Shown: one piece after another, positions 9,819-20,373 of the stretch | How positions within the stretch are numbered: the first letter of the stretch is position 1 | How the letters are laid out: each line of letters starts with the position of its first letter | Assembly: GCA_963700865.1 (NCBI GenBank) | Contig: CAVOZC010000024.1 | Coordinates: 39,732-103,731 of the forward strand | Direction of reading: 5' to 3' | DNA length: 64,000 bases | Origin: CAVOGJ01 sp963700865 | GTDB taxonomy: Bacteria > Planctomycetota > Planctomycetia > Pirellulales > Pirellulaceae | Notes under the pieces: generated by a model | What the model saw: the letters and a program-made list of their open reading frames with translations, nothing else | What the model was told of the DNA's origin: nothing | Databases searched by the model: none | Program-made: the position numbers and the translations under genes

Positions 9819-10001
9819 GTCGATCCCGTCGGACTTCGGCACCGAAGGGGGTACAAATCCTACCGTTGCCGAGCACATTCATACTCCGATCGTTGGACCT
9901 TTTCCAAACGCTCAACTATCCTCTATAGATCCGGGCGCCTGCCCGACGTTTCGCACGGACAGGCCGGAAACGAAATATTGGCATTCCAAGGATAAGAGAC
10001 C

Positions 10002-12365
10002 ATGCGATTGTGTTGTGGCCGTTGGCTGATCATTGCATCCTGTGCCCTGGCCGGATCTGTCGGGCCGCCCGCGGCGAGCGCCCAGACATCGGCATTGCGC
10101 GTCGCGTCGGGATTATCCGCGCCCGTGTTCGCCGGTCACGCACCCGGCGATGCCAGTCGGCTCTTCCTGCTGGAGCAAGGCAGTGCCGGCACTGCCCGGA
10201 TCAGGACACTTAACTTGTCGACCGGCACGCTCGCCACTTACCTCACGATTTCGGGACTGCAAACGGGCGGGGAGCGAGGCCTGCTGGGGTTGGCCTTTCA
10301 TCCCGATTTTGCCAACAACGGCCATCTCTATGTGAACGTCACGGCTTCGAACCAGACACAAATACGCCGTTACACGGCGAACGGAAATCCGCTCACGTCC
10401 ACGTCGGCGAACGCGGCATCGTTGTCCAACGTGCTGTCGTTCAACCAGCCGTTCAGCAATCACAACGCCGGCTGGCTGGGCTTTAACCCGAATATCAGCG
10501 GTCACGATCCCCAGTACCTGTACATCGCCACCGGGGATGGAGGAAGTGGCGGTGATCCGCAAAATAATGCGCAAGATATTACCAACAACCGCTTGGGCAA
10601 GATGTTGCGGATTGATGTCAATGGCGATGATTTTCCTGCCAACAGCACCGCCAACTACGCGATACCGGCGTCCAATCCGTTTGTGGGAACCACGGGAGAT
10701 GACGAGATTTGGGCGTATGGACTGCGGAATCCCTATCGCAACAGCTTCGACCGAAACACGGGCGACCTGTGGATTGCCGATGTGGGCCAAGGCGCGATCG
10801 AGGAGATCGACTTCCAGTCCGCCGCCAGCGGGGGCGGAGAAAATTATGGCTGGCGAGTCAAGGAAGGAAACAATTGCTACGACAATTCGCAAGCCGGCGG
10901 CAACCCGAATTGCTCGGCAACGGTGTTCACCGACCCGATCTATACGTATGGGCACAACTCCGGCAGCTTCGGCGGCTTTTCCGTCACCGGTGGTTATGTT
11001 TACGAAGGGAGTGTCGATCGATTCGACGGACAATATTTCTTCGCGGACTACGTGACCAACAATATCTGGTCGATCGATCCGTATGCCGTCAACGTGCCGG
11101 GCTCGGTCCGTAATCGCAACAGCCTGCTCCCGACGAACACCAGCAGTATCAGTGGCATCGCCTCGTTTGGCGAAGACCAGCAGGGAGAGATGTATATCGT
11201 CAGCTACAGCAACGGCAACGTCTTTCGCGTGACGAGCACTTCGCAAATCGCTCGCTGGGAAGGAGGGACGCTGGCCGGAACGCCGGGAGACGGCACCAGC
11301 TGGAGCGACCCCGATAACTGGTCAAGAGGAAACACGGTCGACACCGCGCCGGTGGCGGACGACACCGTCCTCTTCCCGTTCGTCAGCCCGAACACGACGA
11401 CCGTTAACCTGGGCGGCGCCCGGGTGGTCGCGGCGGCAACGTTCGACGGGAATTTTGCGTTGACGGGCGGCAATTTACAGGTCCTGTCAGGAAATATCGA
11501 CGTCGCTATCAACGCTTTGGCCACCATCGAAGGCAACCTGGCCGCCGAAACGGCCAACCACAGTTTGAGGAAAAAAGGGGACGGCACGCTGCGGATCAAC
11601 GGCGCGGCTGGGCAAATGGTCGTCCTCCAAGGCACACTGAGTGGCAATGGATCGGCGACCTATCTCAAGGTGTTCGCTGGTGCGAACGTCGCTCCCGGCG
11701 AATCGGCCGGACAGCTTTCCGTCGTCAACGACTTTACGATGGAGGCCGGGTCGACGTTGCAAATCGAATTGGGTGGCACGACCCCCGTCTTGGAATATGA
11801 TTTGCTACAGGTCGGCCGCACGGCGACGCTGGACGGAGAGTTGCGCATCGATGACATTGACGGGTACGGTCCCACGGTCCGAGGTTCCACCGATGCATTT
11901 ACCTTAATCACCGCCGCCAATATCGACGGCACCTTTGATGCCGCAACCTACAATGGCCAGCCCCTCGTGCCGCTCGCTGGTGTGGATCCGGAGGGATCGT
12001 ATACCAGTCACGCGGGCGACGGACTGTTCCAGACCCTCCGATATTCGCCCGACAGCGTGGTACTCGAGCACTACTTCGCCCTCGACGGGGATGCCAACGG
12101 CGACGGGTTTGTCGACGTCTCCGATTTCAACATCTGGAATCTGAACAAATTCAATACTGGTACGGATTGGCTGTCCGGCGACTTCAATGGAGATGGGACC
12201 ACCGACGTCTCGGACTTCAATATCTGGAACGTGAACAAGTTTCAGTCCGTGGGCGCGGCTGTGCCCGAACCGTCCTCGCTGATGACGCTCGCGCTGGCGG
12301 GTCTGGCTCTCATCGCCGTCCGCGAACGACGACGATCGTCGCGCGGCGGCCGCGGCCTTAGATGA
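10002..12365 (+). CDS. secreted PQQ-type sugar dehydrogenase with dockerin and PEP-CTERM
   Basis: 787 residues. A signal peptide (ending near AASAQT) is followed by a glucose/sorbosone-dehydrogenase beta-propeller (about 30-420: ERGLLGLAFHPDF, YIATGDGGSGGDPQNNAQ, EIWAYGLRNPYRNSFD, IADVGQGAIEEID are family hallmarks). A beta-helix-like, autotransporter-type stretch follows (about 430-680), then a type I dockerin pair (DANGDGFVDVSDFNIWN and DFNGDGTTDVSDFNIWN), then VPEP, one hydrophobic helix and an Arg-rich end (PEP-CTERM sorting signal). Family members oxidise sugars with PQQ at the cell surface; the actual substrate is unknown. The dockerin suggests anchoring to a cohesin-like partner. The last 8 bases overlap the convergent DUF1501 gene. 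Confidence 0.88.
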   Translation: MRLCCGRWLIIASCALAGSVGPPAASAQTSALRVASGLSAPVFAGHAPGDASRLFLLEQGSAGTARIRTLNLSTGTLATYLTISGLQTGGERGLLGLAFHPDFANNGHLYVNVTASNQTQIRRYTANGNPLTSTSANAASLSNVLSFNQPFSNHNAGWLGFNPNISGHDPQYLYIATGDGGSGGDPQNNAQDITNNRLGKMLRIDVNGDDFPANSTANYAIPASNPFVGTTGDDEIWAYGLRNPYRNSFDRNTGDLWIADVGQGAIEEIDFQSAASGGGENYGWRVKEGNNCYDNSQAGGNPNCSATVFTDPIYTYGHNSGSFGGFSVTGGYVYEGSVDRFDGQYFFADYVTNNIWSIDPYAVNVPGSVRNRNSLLPTNTSSISGIASFGEDQQGEMYIVSYSNGNVFRVTSTSQIARWEGGTLAGTPGDGTSWSDPDNWSRGNTVDTAPVADDTVLFPFVSPNTTTVNLGGARVVAAATFDGNFALTGGNLQVLSGNIDVAINALATIEGNLAAETANHSLRKKGDGTLRINGAAGQMVVLQGTLSGNGSATYLKVFAGANVAPGESAGQLSVVNDFTMEAGSTLQIELGGTTPVLEYDLLQVGRTATLDGELRIDDIDGYGPTVRGSTDAFTLITAANIDGTFDAATYNGQPLVPLAGVDPEGSYTSHAGDGLFQTLRYSPDSVVLEHYFALDGDANGDGFVDVSDFNIWNLNKFNTGTDWLSGDFNGDGTTDVSDFNIWNVNKFQSVGAAVPEPSSLMTLALAGLALIAVRERRRSSRGGRGLR

Positions 12366-13836
12366 TTTCGCGGATGGGATCGACCGGCTCGACCCCCACC
12401 AGTTTCTGATCCAGTCCGCCGTGGAAGTAGGAGAGGTGGTTGGGCTCCAGTCCTAACTGATGGAGGACGGTGGCGTGCAGGTTCTTCACCTGCAAAGGCC
12501 GCTCGACCGCTGCCGCGCCCAATTCGTCCGTGGTGCCGATGGTCGTACCACCCTGGATGCCTCCGCCGGCGAGCCACATCGTAAATCCATACGAGTTGTG
12601 GTCCCGCCCGGTCCCCTCGGCATATTCGGCCGTGGGCTGTCGACCGAATTCGCCTCCCCAGATCACGAGCGTTTCGTCGAGCAACCCCCGCTGCTTCAAA
12701 TCCGCCAGCAGTCCGGCAATCGGTTTGTCGGTGCGTCCGGCGTGCAATTCGTGATTCAGCTTAAGATCACCGTGGGCATCCCAATTGGAATCGTTGTGCG
12801 CACCGCCGGCATAAATCTGGATGAACCGCACTCCCCGTTCGACCAGCCGCCGGGCCAGCAGGCAGCGTCGGCCGAACTCGACCGTTTTCTTGTTGTCCAG
12901 TCCATATAACCGTCGGGTCGCCGGCGATTCTTGCGAGAGGTCCACCGCTTCGGGTGCATGCTGCTGCATCTTAAACGCGAGTTCAAGACTGGCCACGCGC
13001 GCCGCGAGGTGTGAATTGTCAATACGCGGACGCAAGTGTTCCTGATTGTAAGCTTGCAGCGTGTCGATCATCCTGCGCTGCGTGTTGCGATCGATGCCAG
13101 CCGGCGGTTCCAGATCCAGGATAGGCGGCTCCTGCGAGCGCACGAGCGTCGCCTGGTAAGTCGCCGGCATATAGCCGCTCGACCAGTTCTTGGCGCCACT
13201 GATCGGTCCCCCGGACGGATCGAGCATCACGACAAAGCCCGGCAGGTTCTCGTTCTCAGAACCCAGACCGTAGTTCACCCACGAGCCAAGGCAGGGACTG
13301 CCGCTGAGAATGCGTCCCGAATTCATCATCAACATTGCCGAACCATGGATGGGCGATTCGGCCGTCATGGATTGCAGAAAGGCAATGTCGTCCACGCACT
13401 GCCCCAAATGGGGAAACAGGTCCGAGACCCACTTGCCGCACTCACCGTACCTCCGAAATTTCCATTTGGGCCCAACCACGCGGCCTTCGTTTTTCTCTCC
13501 GCTACGCCCCTTCGTCTTGACCGGCACCGTCTGGCCGTCCAGCCGGTACATGCGCGGCTTGTAGTCGAACGTATCCACATGACTGGGCCCGCCATACATA
13601 AAGAGAAAGATCACACTCTTGGCCTTCGCGACCATCCCAGCCGGAATTGGCGCCAACGGATTCGCAAACGGCTGCACGCCATCGGCGGCGACCACTTGAC
13701 GACTGAGGAAGCCGTCGGTCGCGAGCAGTCCCGAAAGCGCCAGTCCGGTAAATGCCCCGCCCGTCTCCCAGAAAAACTCGCGCCGCGTGCGGCGACAGAA
13801 ATTGGCCCGGTGTGGGGTATGGCTGGAATCGCTCAT
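12358..13836 (-). CDS. DUF1501 domain protein, Tat-exported
   Basis: 492 residues from ATG 13836; ATG 13869 is in frame but would overlap the upstream gene, whereas 13836 has AGAAAGG nearby. The N terminus carries RRTRREFFWETGG followed by a hydrophobic stretch, a twin-arginine-type signal. DUF1501 is a sulfatase/alkaline-phosphatase-fold family (IFLFMYGGPSHVDTFDYKP and VIWGGEFGRQPTAEY are typical) found in planctomycetes as the partner of a DUF1549/DUF1553 cytochrome protein, which is exactly the upstream neighbour here (25-base gap, same strand). No biochemical role is established for the pair. Confidence 0.93.
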   Translation of the reverse strand: MSDSSHTPHRANFCRRTRREFFWETGGAFTGLALSGLLATDGFLSRQVVAADGVQPFANPLAPIPAGMVAKAKSVIFLFMYGGPSHVDTFDYKPRMYRLDGQTVPVKTKGRSGEKNEGRVVGPKWKFRRYGECGKWVSDLFPHLGQCVDDIAFLQSMTAESPIHGSAMLMMNSGRILSGSPCLGSWVNYGLGSENENLPGFVVMLDPSGGPISGAKNWSSGYMPATYQATLVRSQEPPILDLEPPAGIDRNTQRRMIDTLQAYNQEHLRPRIDNSHLAARVASLELAFKMQQHAPEAVDLSQESPATRRLYGLDNKKTVEFGRRCLLARRLVERGVRFIQIYAGGAHNDSNWDAHGDLKLNHELHAGRTDKPIAGLLADLKQRGLLDETLVIWGGEFGRQPTAEYAEGTGRDHNSYGFTMWLAGGGIQGGTTIGTTDELGAAAVERPLQVKNLHATVLHQLGLEPNHLSYFHGGLDQKLVGVEPVDPIREII

Positions 13837-13861
13837 CGATGCGCCTTTCTGGGGACGCTGA

Positions 13862-16327
13862 TTAATCAAGATAAATGAACTCGTTCAGATTCAAGACAAC
13901 CAGGCAATAAAGCTGCAGGGCTTGATCCGAGTCAACGCCTTGCTTTGACTGTAATTCCTCGATCAACTGCACGCCTCGCTCGATCTCAGCCGAGGTTGGC
14001 CAGCGGAGGACTGCCAACCGCAGGGCCCTGGCGACTTGAGCCCGTACATCGTCGGGGCATTCTCGTCGCAATCGAGCCGCGAAGGCGGCAGCCAGTTCCT
14101 GGAACGCGTCACTGTTGAGCGATCCGAGCGCTTGCGTCGGCTGGGTCGTGGCGAATCGCACCGGACACGACGCATCGGGTTCAGCCAGGTCGAATGACAC
14201 GAGCAGCGGCGTGAGAAGGGACCGTTTGACGTGGATGTAGATGCTGCGACGAGCCCGCTCGACGTCGGAGCTCTCGCCCCAGCCGTCGCCGGGACGTGAC
14301 TGGCCATTCAGTACCACCTGGGGAATTTTTTCATAAAAGCCGGGGCCCCCCATTTTAAGGTTCAATTGTCCGCTCACCGCCAGCATGGCGTCACGCATCT
14401 CTTCGGCGGTCAGCCGCCGCATATCGAATCTCCAGAACCAATCATTGGACGGATCGATGGCCAGTCCGTCCGCCGTGGCCGCGGACGACATCTGATACGT
14501 CTGTGAGAGCATGATGCTGCGGTGCAGTGACTTCAGCCGCCAGCCATCCCGCATCAATTGCCGGGCCAGCCAATCCAGCAGTTGCGGATGCGTGGGCGGA
14601 TCCCCACCCAACCCAAAGTTGTTCGGCGTGCGGACGATTCCGCGTCCAAAATGATATTGCCAGACTCGGTTGGCAATGACCCGTGCCGTCAACCGATTGT
14701 CTGGCTGGACCATCCAGTTCGCCAGCAGCGAGCGACGCCCACGGGAACCCTCCCGCTGCGGTGCTTTGGCCAAGTCGGCATCGCCCCCTCCGAGGATGTC
14801 TGGAAAGCCGGGCACCACGTCCGGGCCACGCAGGTGGGGATTGCCTCGCAACCGCACGTACGATTCCGCTGGTTCATGATCATACTCGGTTACGCACAGC
14901 GCGGTATCCCGCCACTCAAACCAGGCGTTCTTACAATCCTGGTATTCCTGTTCTGCCCCGCGAAACGACTCGAGCAGATCAGGATCGAATGCGTCCGGGC
15001 CGTACTCCCGCAGCAGCGCTTCGATGCGGGCCCGCGCGTCCCCTGACGCCCGAGCTGGACCGCCGGCCACGCAGGCTCGTAAAGCCGCTTCGAGCGTAGC
15101 GACTTGTGCCCGGCGTTCCGCGATCTCCCGTTGCCGCTCGGCCATCGCCTGTTCATATTCCGCGCGATCCTCCTCAACCAGAAAAAAGGGACGTTCGATA
15201 TTTGCCCCTCTCGTCTGCATATCGGTGATGTTCTCAAAAAAAGCAACCATCCTGTAATAATCGGTCTGCGGCAACGGATCGATTTTGTGATCGTGACAGC
15301 GGGCACAGTCGAGCGTCAGCCCCAGCATGACTTGCGCGGTGGTCTTGACGATATCATCCAGGCAATCATAACGATGCTGCAGCCGATCGCTCGGCTCGTC
15401 GTCCCACAATCCGAGACGAAGGTATCCGGTGGCGATCAGCGCATCGCTTGCGGCCTGTCCCGCGGTCCCCGCCGGGTACATCTCGTCTCCGGCCAATTGC
15501 TCGCGCAGAAACTGGTCGAAAGGTTTGTCTGCGTTGAGGCTGCGAATTACATAATCCCGATACCGCCAGGCAAACGGCTTGGGATTGTCGCGCTCGAAGC
15601 TATTCGTCTCGGCGAACCGCACCAGGTCCAGCCAATGCCGGCCCCACTTCTCGCCATAGCGGGGAGAGGCGAGCAACCGCTCGACGAGTCGCCCGTACGC
15701 GGCTGGCGAAGCGTCCGCCACGAATTGCTCGACTTGTGCGGGCGTGGGCGGCAAGCCGGTCAAATCAAACGTCGCTCGGCGAATCAAGACCGCCGGGTCC
15801 GCTGGAGGCGAGGGTTGCAGGCCGTGCGACTCCAACTGACCGAGCACGAATCGGTCGATCGGATTGCGGGACCACCTCGGTTGATCGACGCTTGGTATGA
15901 CCGGCTGCGTGATCGGCTCAAAGGCCCAATGGGCTTGGAATTCGGCACCCCGCTCGATCCAGCGGCGAATCAAGTCAATTTGACGGTCGGAAAGCGGATC
16001 ACCCTCGGGCGGCATACGCTCGTCGACGGCGCTCGCCGAGATGCGGGCGACCAATCGACTGGCGTCCGCGTCTTTCGGCACGAGGGCGGCATCTCCCGCA
16101 TCGGTGGCGGCCAAGGCGTACGTCGCCATGTGCAGACGCAGGCCTCCTTCCGCCGCCTGCGGTCCGTGACAGGCATAGCAATGCTTGGCGAATATCGGTT
16201 GGATATCCCGCGCGTAGCTGATTGGGCGCTCGGCGGGCGGCGCCGCAACGGCGACCGCGGACGCCAGCACGCACCCGACGATGAACGACCACGACCGCAG
16301 GCACCTCGTCGCAGGTGGTACCGCCAT
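13862..16327 (-). CDS. planctomycete cytochrome C / DUF1549 / DUF1553 protein
   Basis: 821 residues. A signal peptide (ending about AVAVAAPPAE) is followed by a planctomycete-type cytochrome C domain with a heme-binding CYACH at about residue 51, then DUF1549 (RNPIDRFVLGQLESHGL onward, to about 400), a coiled helical linker rich in Arg/Glu (about 400-450), and DUF1553 (ANWMVQPDNRLTARVIANRVWQ, then the C-terminal half). Expected periplasmic or in the outer compartment. Family distribution points to oxidative turnover of complex polysaccharides, which is suspected rather than shown. First gene of a two-gene unit with the DUF1501 gene. Confidence 0.94.
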   Translation of the reverse strand: MAVPPATRCLRSWSFIVGCVLASAVAVAAPPAERPISYARDIQPIFAKHCYACHGPQAAEGGLRLHMATYALAATDAGDAALVPKDADASRLVARISASAVDERMPPEGDPLSDRQIDLIRRWIERGAEFQAHWAFEPITQPVIPSVDQPRWSRNPIDRFVLGQLESHGLQPSPPADPAVLIRRATFDLTGLPPTPAQVEQFVADASPAAYGRLVERLLASPRYGEKWGRHWLDLVRFAETNSFERDNPKPFAWRYRDYVIRSLNADKPFDQFLREQLAGDEMYPAGTAGQAASDALIATGYLRLGLWDDEPSDRLQHRYDCLDDIVKTTAQVMLGLTLDCARCHDHKIDPLPQTDYYRMVAFFENITDMQTRGANIERPFFLVEEDRAEYEQAMAERQREIAERRAQVATLEAALRACVAGGPARASGDARARIEALLREYGPDAFDPDLLESFRGAEQEYQDCKNAWFEWRDTALCVTEYDHEPAESYVRLRGNPHLRGPDVVPGFPDILGGGDADLAKAPQREGSRGRRSLLANWMVQPDNRLTARVIANRVWQYHFGRGIVRTPNNFGLGGDPPTHPQLLDWLARQLMRDGWRLKSLHRSIMLSQTYQMSSAATADGLAIDPSNDWFWRFDMRRLTAEEMRDAMLAVSGQLNLKMGGPGFYEKIPQVVLNGQSRPGDGWGESSDVERARRSIYIHVKRSLLTPLLVSFDLAEPDASCPVRFATTQPTQALGSLNSDAFQELAAAFAARLRRECPDDVRAQVARALRLAVLRWPTSAEIERGVQLIEELQSKQGVDSDQALQLYCLVVLNLNEFIYLD

Positions 16328-16481
16328 GCCTTACAAGCTCCGCTGGTCAGAATGGTCGCCGTGGATGCCTGGGCCAAGCCACCGATCCCCGCCCCCTGCA
16401 ATCATTGTGGTCGTCCCGCCGAGCGAACGCAATCCTTTCCGCGTTCCCGAGACGGCCGCGGGTCCCGCTTGCCATCCGGCG

Positions 16482-17150
16482 TCACCGCCTGGCATCCGCG
16501 GAAGGTAGCCGCTCGCGGACGAGCTGCTCCAATTCATCGACCACCTGTTCGAGCGTCTTTTGATCGGACGTGACGAGACACGCATCCTCGGCGGCGATCA
16601 GGCGCCCCACCTGCCTCTTCCGATCGCGCTCGTCTCGCTCATCCTGTTGCCGCAGCACCTCGCTGAAGGGGACATCCTCTCCCCGCCGTCGGATCTCCAA
16701 TTGACGGCGTCGAGCCCGCTCTTTGGGGGAAGCGGTAAGAAAGATCTTGCAGATCGCGTCGGGAAATACCACCGTACCCTGATCGCGACCTTCGGTCACA
16801 AAGTCGCCCGCGTGTGCGACGCGCCGCTGCAAGTTGACGAGCAAACCGCGAATCCCCGCGTGATCGGCAACGTGATGCACTACCGAAGTGATCGCCACCG
16901 TGCGGATCGAATCGGTAACGTCGACCCCGTTGAGTAAAACACGATCATCGGTCACTTCGATCTGCACGGACCCGGCAATCCGCGCCAATTCGTCTTCCTC
17001 TTCCCAGGGACAACCTCGCTGAATCGCAGCATAGGCGACGGCCCGATACATGGCCCCCGTATCAAGGAAGTGAAAACCAAGTCGCTGCGCCAGAGAGCGC
17101 GCGACGCTGCTTTTCCCCGCACCCGCCGGACCGTCGATCGTCACAACCAT
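16482..17150 (-). CDS. cmk: (d)CMP kinase
   Basis: 222 residues, starting MVVTIDGPAGAGKSSVARS, which is the P-loop (GPAGAGKSS). FLDTGAMYRA and VTEGRDQGTVVFPDA (nucleotide-binding RDxGTVVFP) are diagnostic; the C-terminal lid RRQLEIRRRG is present. Phosphorylates CMP and dCMP with ATP in the cytoplasm. Length is standard. It is followed at 77 bases by the GH38-like gene's end on the same strand, so it could be the distal gene of that transcript. Confidence 0.97.
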   Translation of the reverse strand: MVVTIDGPAGAGKSSVARSLAQRLGFHFLDTGAMYRAVAYAAIQRGCPWEEEDELARIAGSVQIEVTDDRVLLNGVDVTDSIRTVAITSVVHHVADHAGIRGLLVNLQRRVAHAGDFVTEGRDQGTVVFPDAICKIFLTASPKERARRRQLEIRRRGEDVPFSEVLRQQDERDERDRKRQVGRLIAAEDACLVTSDQKTLEQVVDELEQLVRERLPSADARR

Positions 17151-17227
17151 GAATCAATTCAACCCGTGAGTCGTTTGCCCCAGCGAGGGCGAGTGAGCGG
17201 GAATGCCAATATGAACAAGTCCCCAGA

Positions 17228-20058
17228 TTACCAGTGACATTCAACTTCTGTCCACTCACCGGGCCCCAACGAAACCTGCACTTTGCCCTCCTCGATCTTC
17301 AAGGGCTGGACGACCTTGCCGAGAAAATTGGTTATTCCGGCGGACTGTAACGAACGAGGCATCCGCAACTCGACGTCCCCGATCCGGCCCGACGTCTCCA
17401 GCAAGCGAATCCGCAGGCCGACGCACCGGGCATCCTCAGAACCGTGATCTGCCCAGATCGGTTCCCAGCCCGTGGCCATCACGTGGCGCGAGTTAATGTG
17501 GAACAGACTTCCGGTGGCCAGCGCGGGCCGGACATCACCAGGCACGCAGATCGTCGGTTGCCACCATCCGTCGGCAAGTGCCTGCGTTTGCGGCGGGTCG
17601 ACAGCCACTGCGAATTCAAAGCATCGACACGACTCGCCTGCGACAAGCAACAAACTGTCGAGCATCCGTTCGCTACCGAGATGATGGAATGGCAATCCAC
17701 CCGCCAAAATCGCCGTGCGCCGTGGGCCTTCTTCAATTTCAAAAAATTCGGGCACTTCGCACCGCGCGGCAAGCGTTTCGTGGCGCACTCCATGTTGGGA
17801 ACGCCACAATCGATGCTCGCCGCGGGGTAACGCCCATCGACAGGCCACGTAGTCGTTCCAAGGATTGCCCGTGCATGATCGCAGCGGGTCGACGGTGATC
17901 CGCAGTCGCAACATGCGGCTGCCACGCCAGAGGGTAAAACGCTGCGTCACGTGGCCAATCAGGACTCCTCGCTCATCAGTCATTTCCGCCGTCGACTCGA
18001 TCTCGCCACACAGTGGCGCATCCGTGACTACCTTTCGCTCCAGGCAACGCAGGGCCGACACGTGCCCGTCTCTGACGGCGACCAGCCGCTGCCCGAGTCG
18101 ATTTCCGCGCGTCCGAAAGTCGTAGAGCCCGCCCAGCCCCCCGGTCGTTTCGTCCATCCGCGCCTCGAGGAATTCGTTCCGCAGCGAGTCGTCGGTAACA
18201 AGGGACACGGACGAGTTCGCCGGTGATGAAGCAGGGCCACCTGGTGCGGCGACGGGCAGCCAGGCGTACCCCCAACCCGGTACGTCGACAATCACGTCCG
18301 TGGCATCACTCGAGCGATCCAAAGCGTACACGGGGTCTACGGCCGCGGCGATCGCCCCGTCGCTGGACGCGTGGACGAGTCGAACTTGCTCGCGGCTGGC
18401 TGTGTGCCCTGGATTGAGCACCATCCAGCCGGCCCGGCCCGCCTCACCCCCGATCAAACGTGTCACTCGGTCCGCCCATGTCTGCCGCAGATGGACGATC
18501 GATTCTTCGGCAGCGACCAGCGATGCATGGGTGGTGAGGGGATCGTCGACAACATCGCTGGCCTGCAGGTAAGCCTCTTGCCACGCATCGAACAGCCCGT
18601 CGCGGTTCGCGCCCAGCGCCGCGGCCCAGGCTGCTAAGGTCGCAAGTCGCTGCCACTGCATGGCCAGACGCCAACGCCGTTGCGGACCGGTAATCGGATC
18701 GGCAACGCCGTTGGTCACTGCTTCCCGCAGATAGGGCGACTGATACCCGTCGACCGAAAAGGCCGGTTGCGGATGTTGGACGCGTGTCTCTCGAAAATAA
18801 TCGCTGAGCGTAACAAAACGCCCGAGTGCCATGCCAAAGCGTGTGCCGCGACGCAGGTCGTCGTACCAGGTGCTTGTTCGTCCCGCCCAATGCGCAGGCA
18901 GACGGTCGCGACGTAATCATTTTCCATGGACTGCCCCATCCGCAACCCGAACTTTAAGAACGTCTCGGACAGCGAAGCATCAAGCGGAATACACCCCAAG
19001 GCGTCGATCGAGTTCATCTCGGAGACGCGCCAGGTCGTACGTGCCTGAGCACACTCCGGAAATCGTCCCGCGTCGAGTGTTGCGTGAATGGCACCCACAA
19101 ATCCCGCTCGCTTCAGCACGCCAGGCATGACCCCGGCCAAACCAAAGCGACGGCGAAAGTAGACGGCCGGTTGCACACCCCATACGCTGCCGATCATCGT
19201 CGAAACCCCGGCGAAGGTTTGCCAGCCACGACTCGGCCGGTAAGAGCGGCGTCGTGATTTCCCCATGCTCACCGCCAACCAGCTCCCAGTGGCCTTTCGC
19301 GATCTGCTCCCGTATGGCGGATGTTCGCTCAGCATCGCGACTCGCCAATGCCCGGGACTGCGCCCGGTGATCCACAGGTTGGTAGGTGTCGGTTGCGTAA
19401 GTTCAGCCGCCAGCCCCATATCGGTCGCCGCACCGGCGGCGAGCGTCAGATCGATGACGAAGGCGTCGACGGGGTAATAATGGTCTCGTTGCTCGGCCAA
19501 CAGGGCGAAGCTCCGCTGCAGGGACTGCTCAGCCAATTGGGTCTCGCCCGCCACGGCGGCCCGCGCCGCGGCCATCGTATGCTCCATGAATCGGTCGACG
19601 TCGAGATGGCTGCTGAAATGCATCTGCCGCGTCAGCAACTCGATCTGCAGGTACCAGTATGCCAGGCAGAAGAAATCGCTTGCGCTGGACTCGGCGGCCG
19701 GCGACACCTCAAGCTGACAGAATCGCAGCAGTTCGTCGACAACGTTTTTCCGGTGCGGGCTGGAAGGAATCAGGCGAGGTCGAGCCGGTGCGGAAGTCGT
19801 CGACGGCGAATCTTCGAACCACTCTTCCGGCAGCAGCGATCGCGACGCCGATGGGCAGATCCATGCCACATCCGCAGCAGGCCGTTCCGGCAGCGGATCG
19901 GCCGTCTGCCAACGAGGCGGCTGGCCGGTCGCAACCAGCAAGGAGGGATGCCAAGGGGCCGTCCAGCAAGCCAGCAGCTCGTCGGCCGCCGATCCGGTAT
20001 GAAACGCCGGAAAGTCTTCCAGACTGTGGCACGGCAGGAGCAAAACGATCTTCGGCAT
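17228..20058 (-). CDS. GH38-like glycosidase, frame broken at three places
   Basis: Read as one gene of about 943 residues from ATG 20058 (MPKIVLLLPCHSLEDFPAF, AGGAA ribosome site 8 bases upstream). The conserved text changes frame near 19,360 (ITG then AQSRALASRDAE, explained by GGG where GGGG is expected), near 19,205, and near 18,905 (then LPAHWAGRTSTWYDDLRRG). The middle part, IREQIAKGHWELVGGEHGE, is the GH38/GH57-type feature of a (beta/alpha) barrel next to the catalytic region; the C-terminal 530 residues are beta-rich, as in the mannosidase C-terminal domains. Likely an alpha-mannosidase-type or related glycosidase; the exact activity is not readable. Conservation across the breaks suggests sequencing error rather than decay. 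Confidence 0.6.
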
Positions 20059-20373
20059 GCGGGGGTTCCTGGTCGGCAGGCGATGCGTCGACCCGGTCGA
20101 CACGCAGCCCGCTGGAATGTAGTCCTTCAAGTCCCAAACACCAGCGGCCCCACCGGCCAGACGCATGGGATGGCCTGACCGGATGATGGGTTACCACTTG
20201 GTCGATGGCTACAGGCGCAGGCCGCCTTGCTGGCGGCTCAGCCCAAATCGCTCTTGGTGGAAGCGAGTGCCTGCCTACAATGTATCGCAAGCAGGCAACC
20301 GACGAAGAAGGGCAAGGCAAAATGACGTCTGCCAGCGGCAGCAGGCCGCTACTGGTTCCCGCAAACGAATCCG
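20059..20373. other. divergent intergenic region
   Basis: 315 bases between the divergent GH38-like gene and the hybrid kinase gene. No supported gene, hairpin or promoter motif was seen. Confidence 0.45.

Noticed and set aside
15104..16573. 489-codon plus-strand frame opposite the cytochrome/DUF1549 gene
   Set aside because: Antisense shadow of a GC-rich gene; no domain and no start signal.
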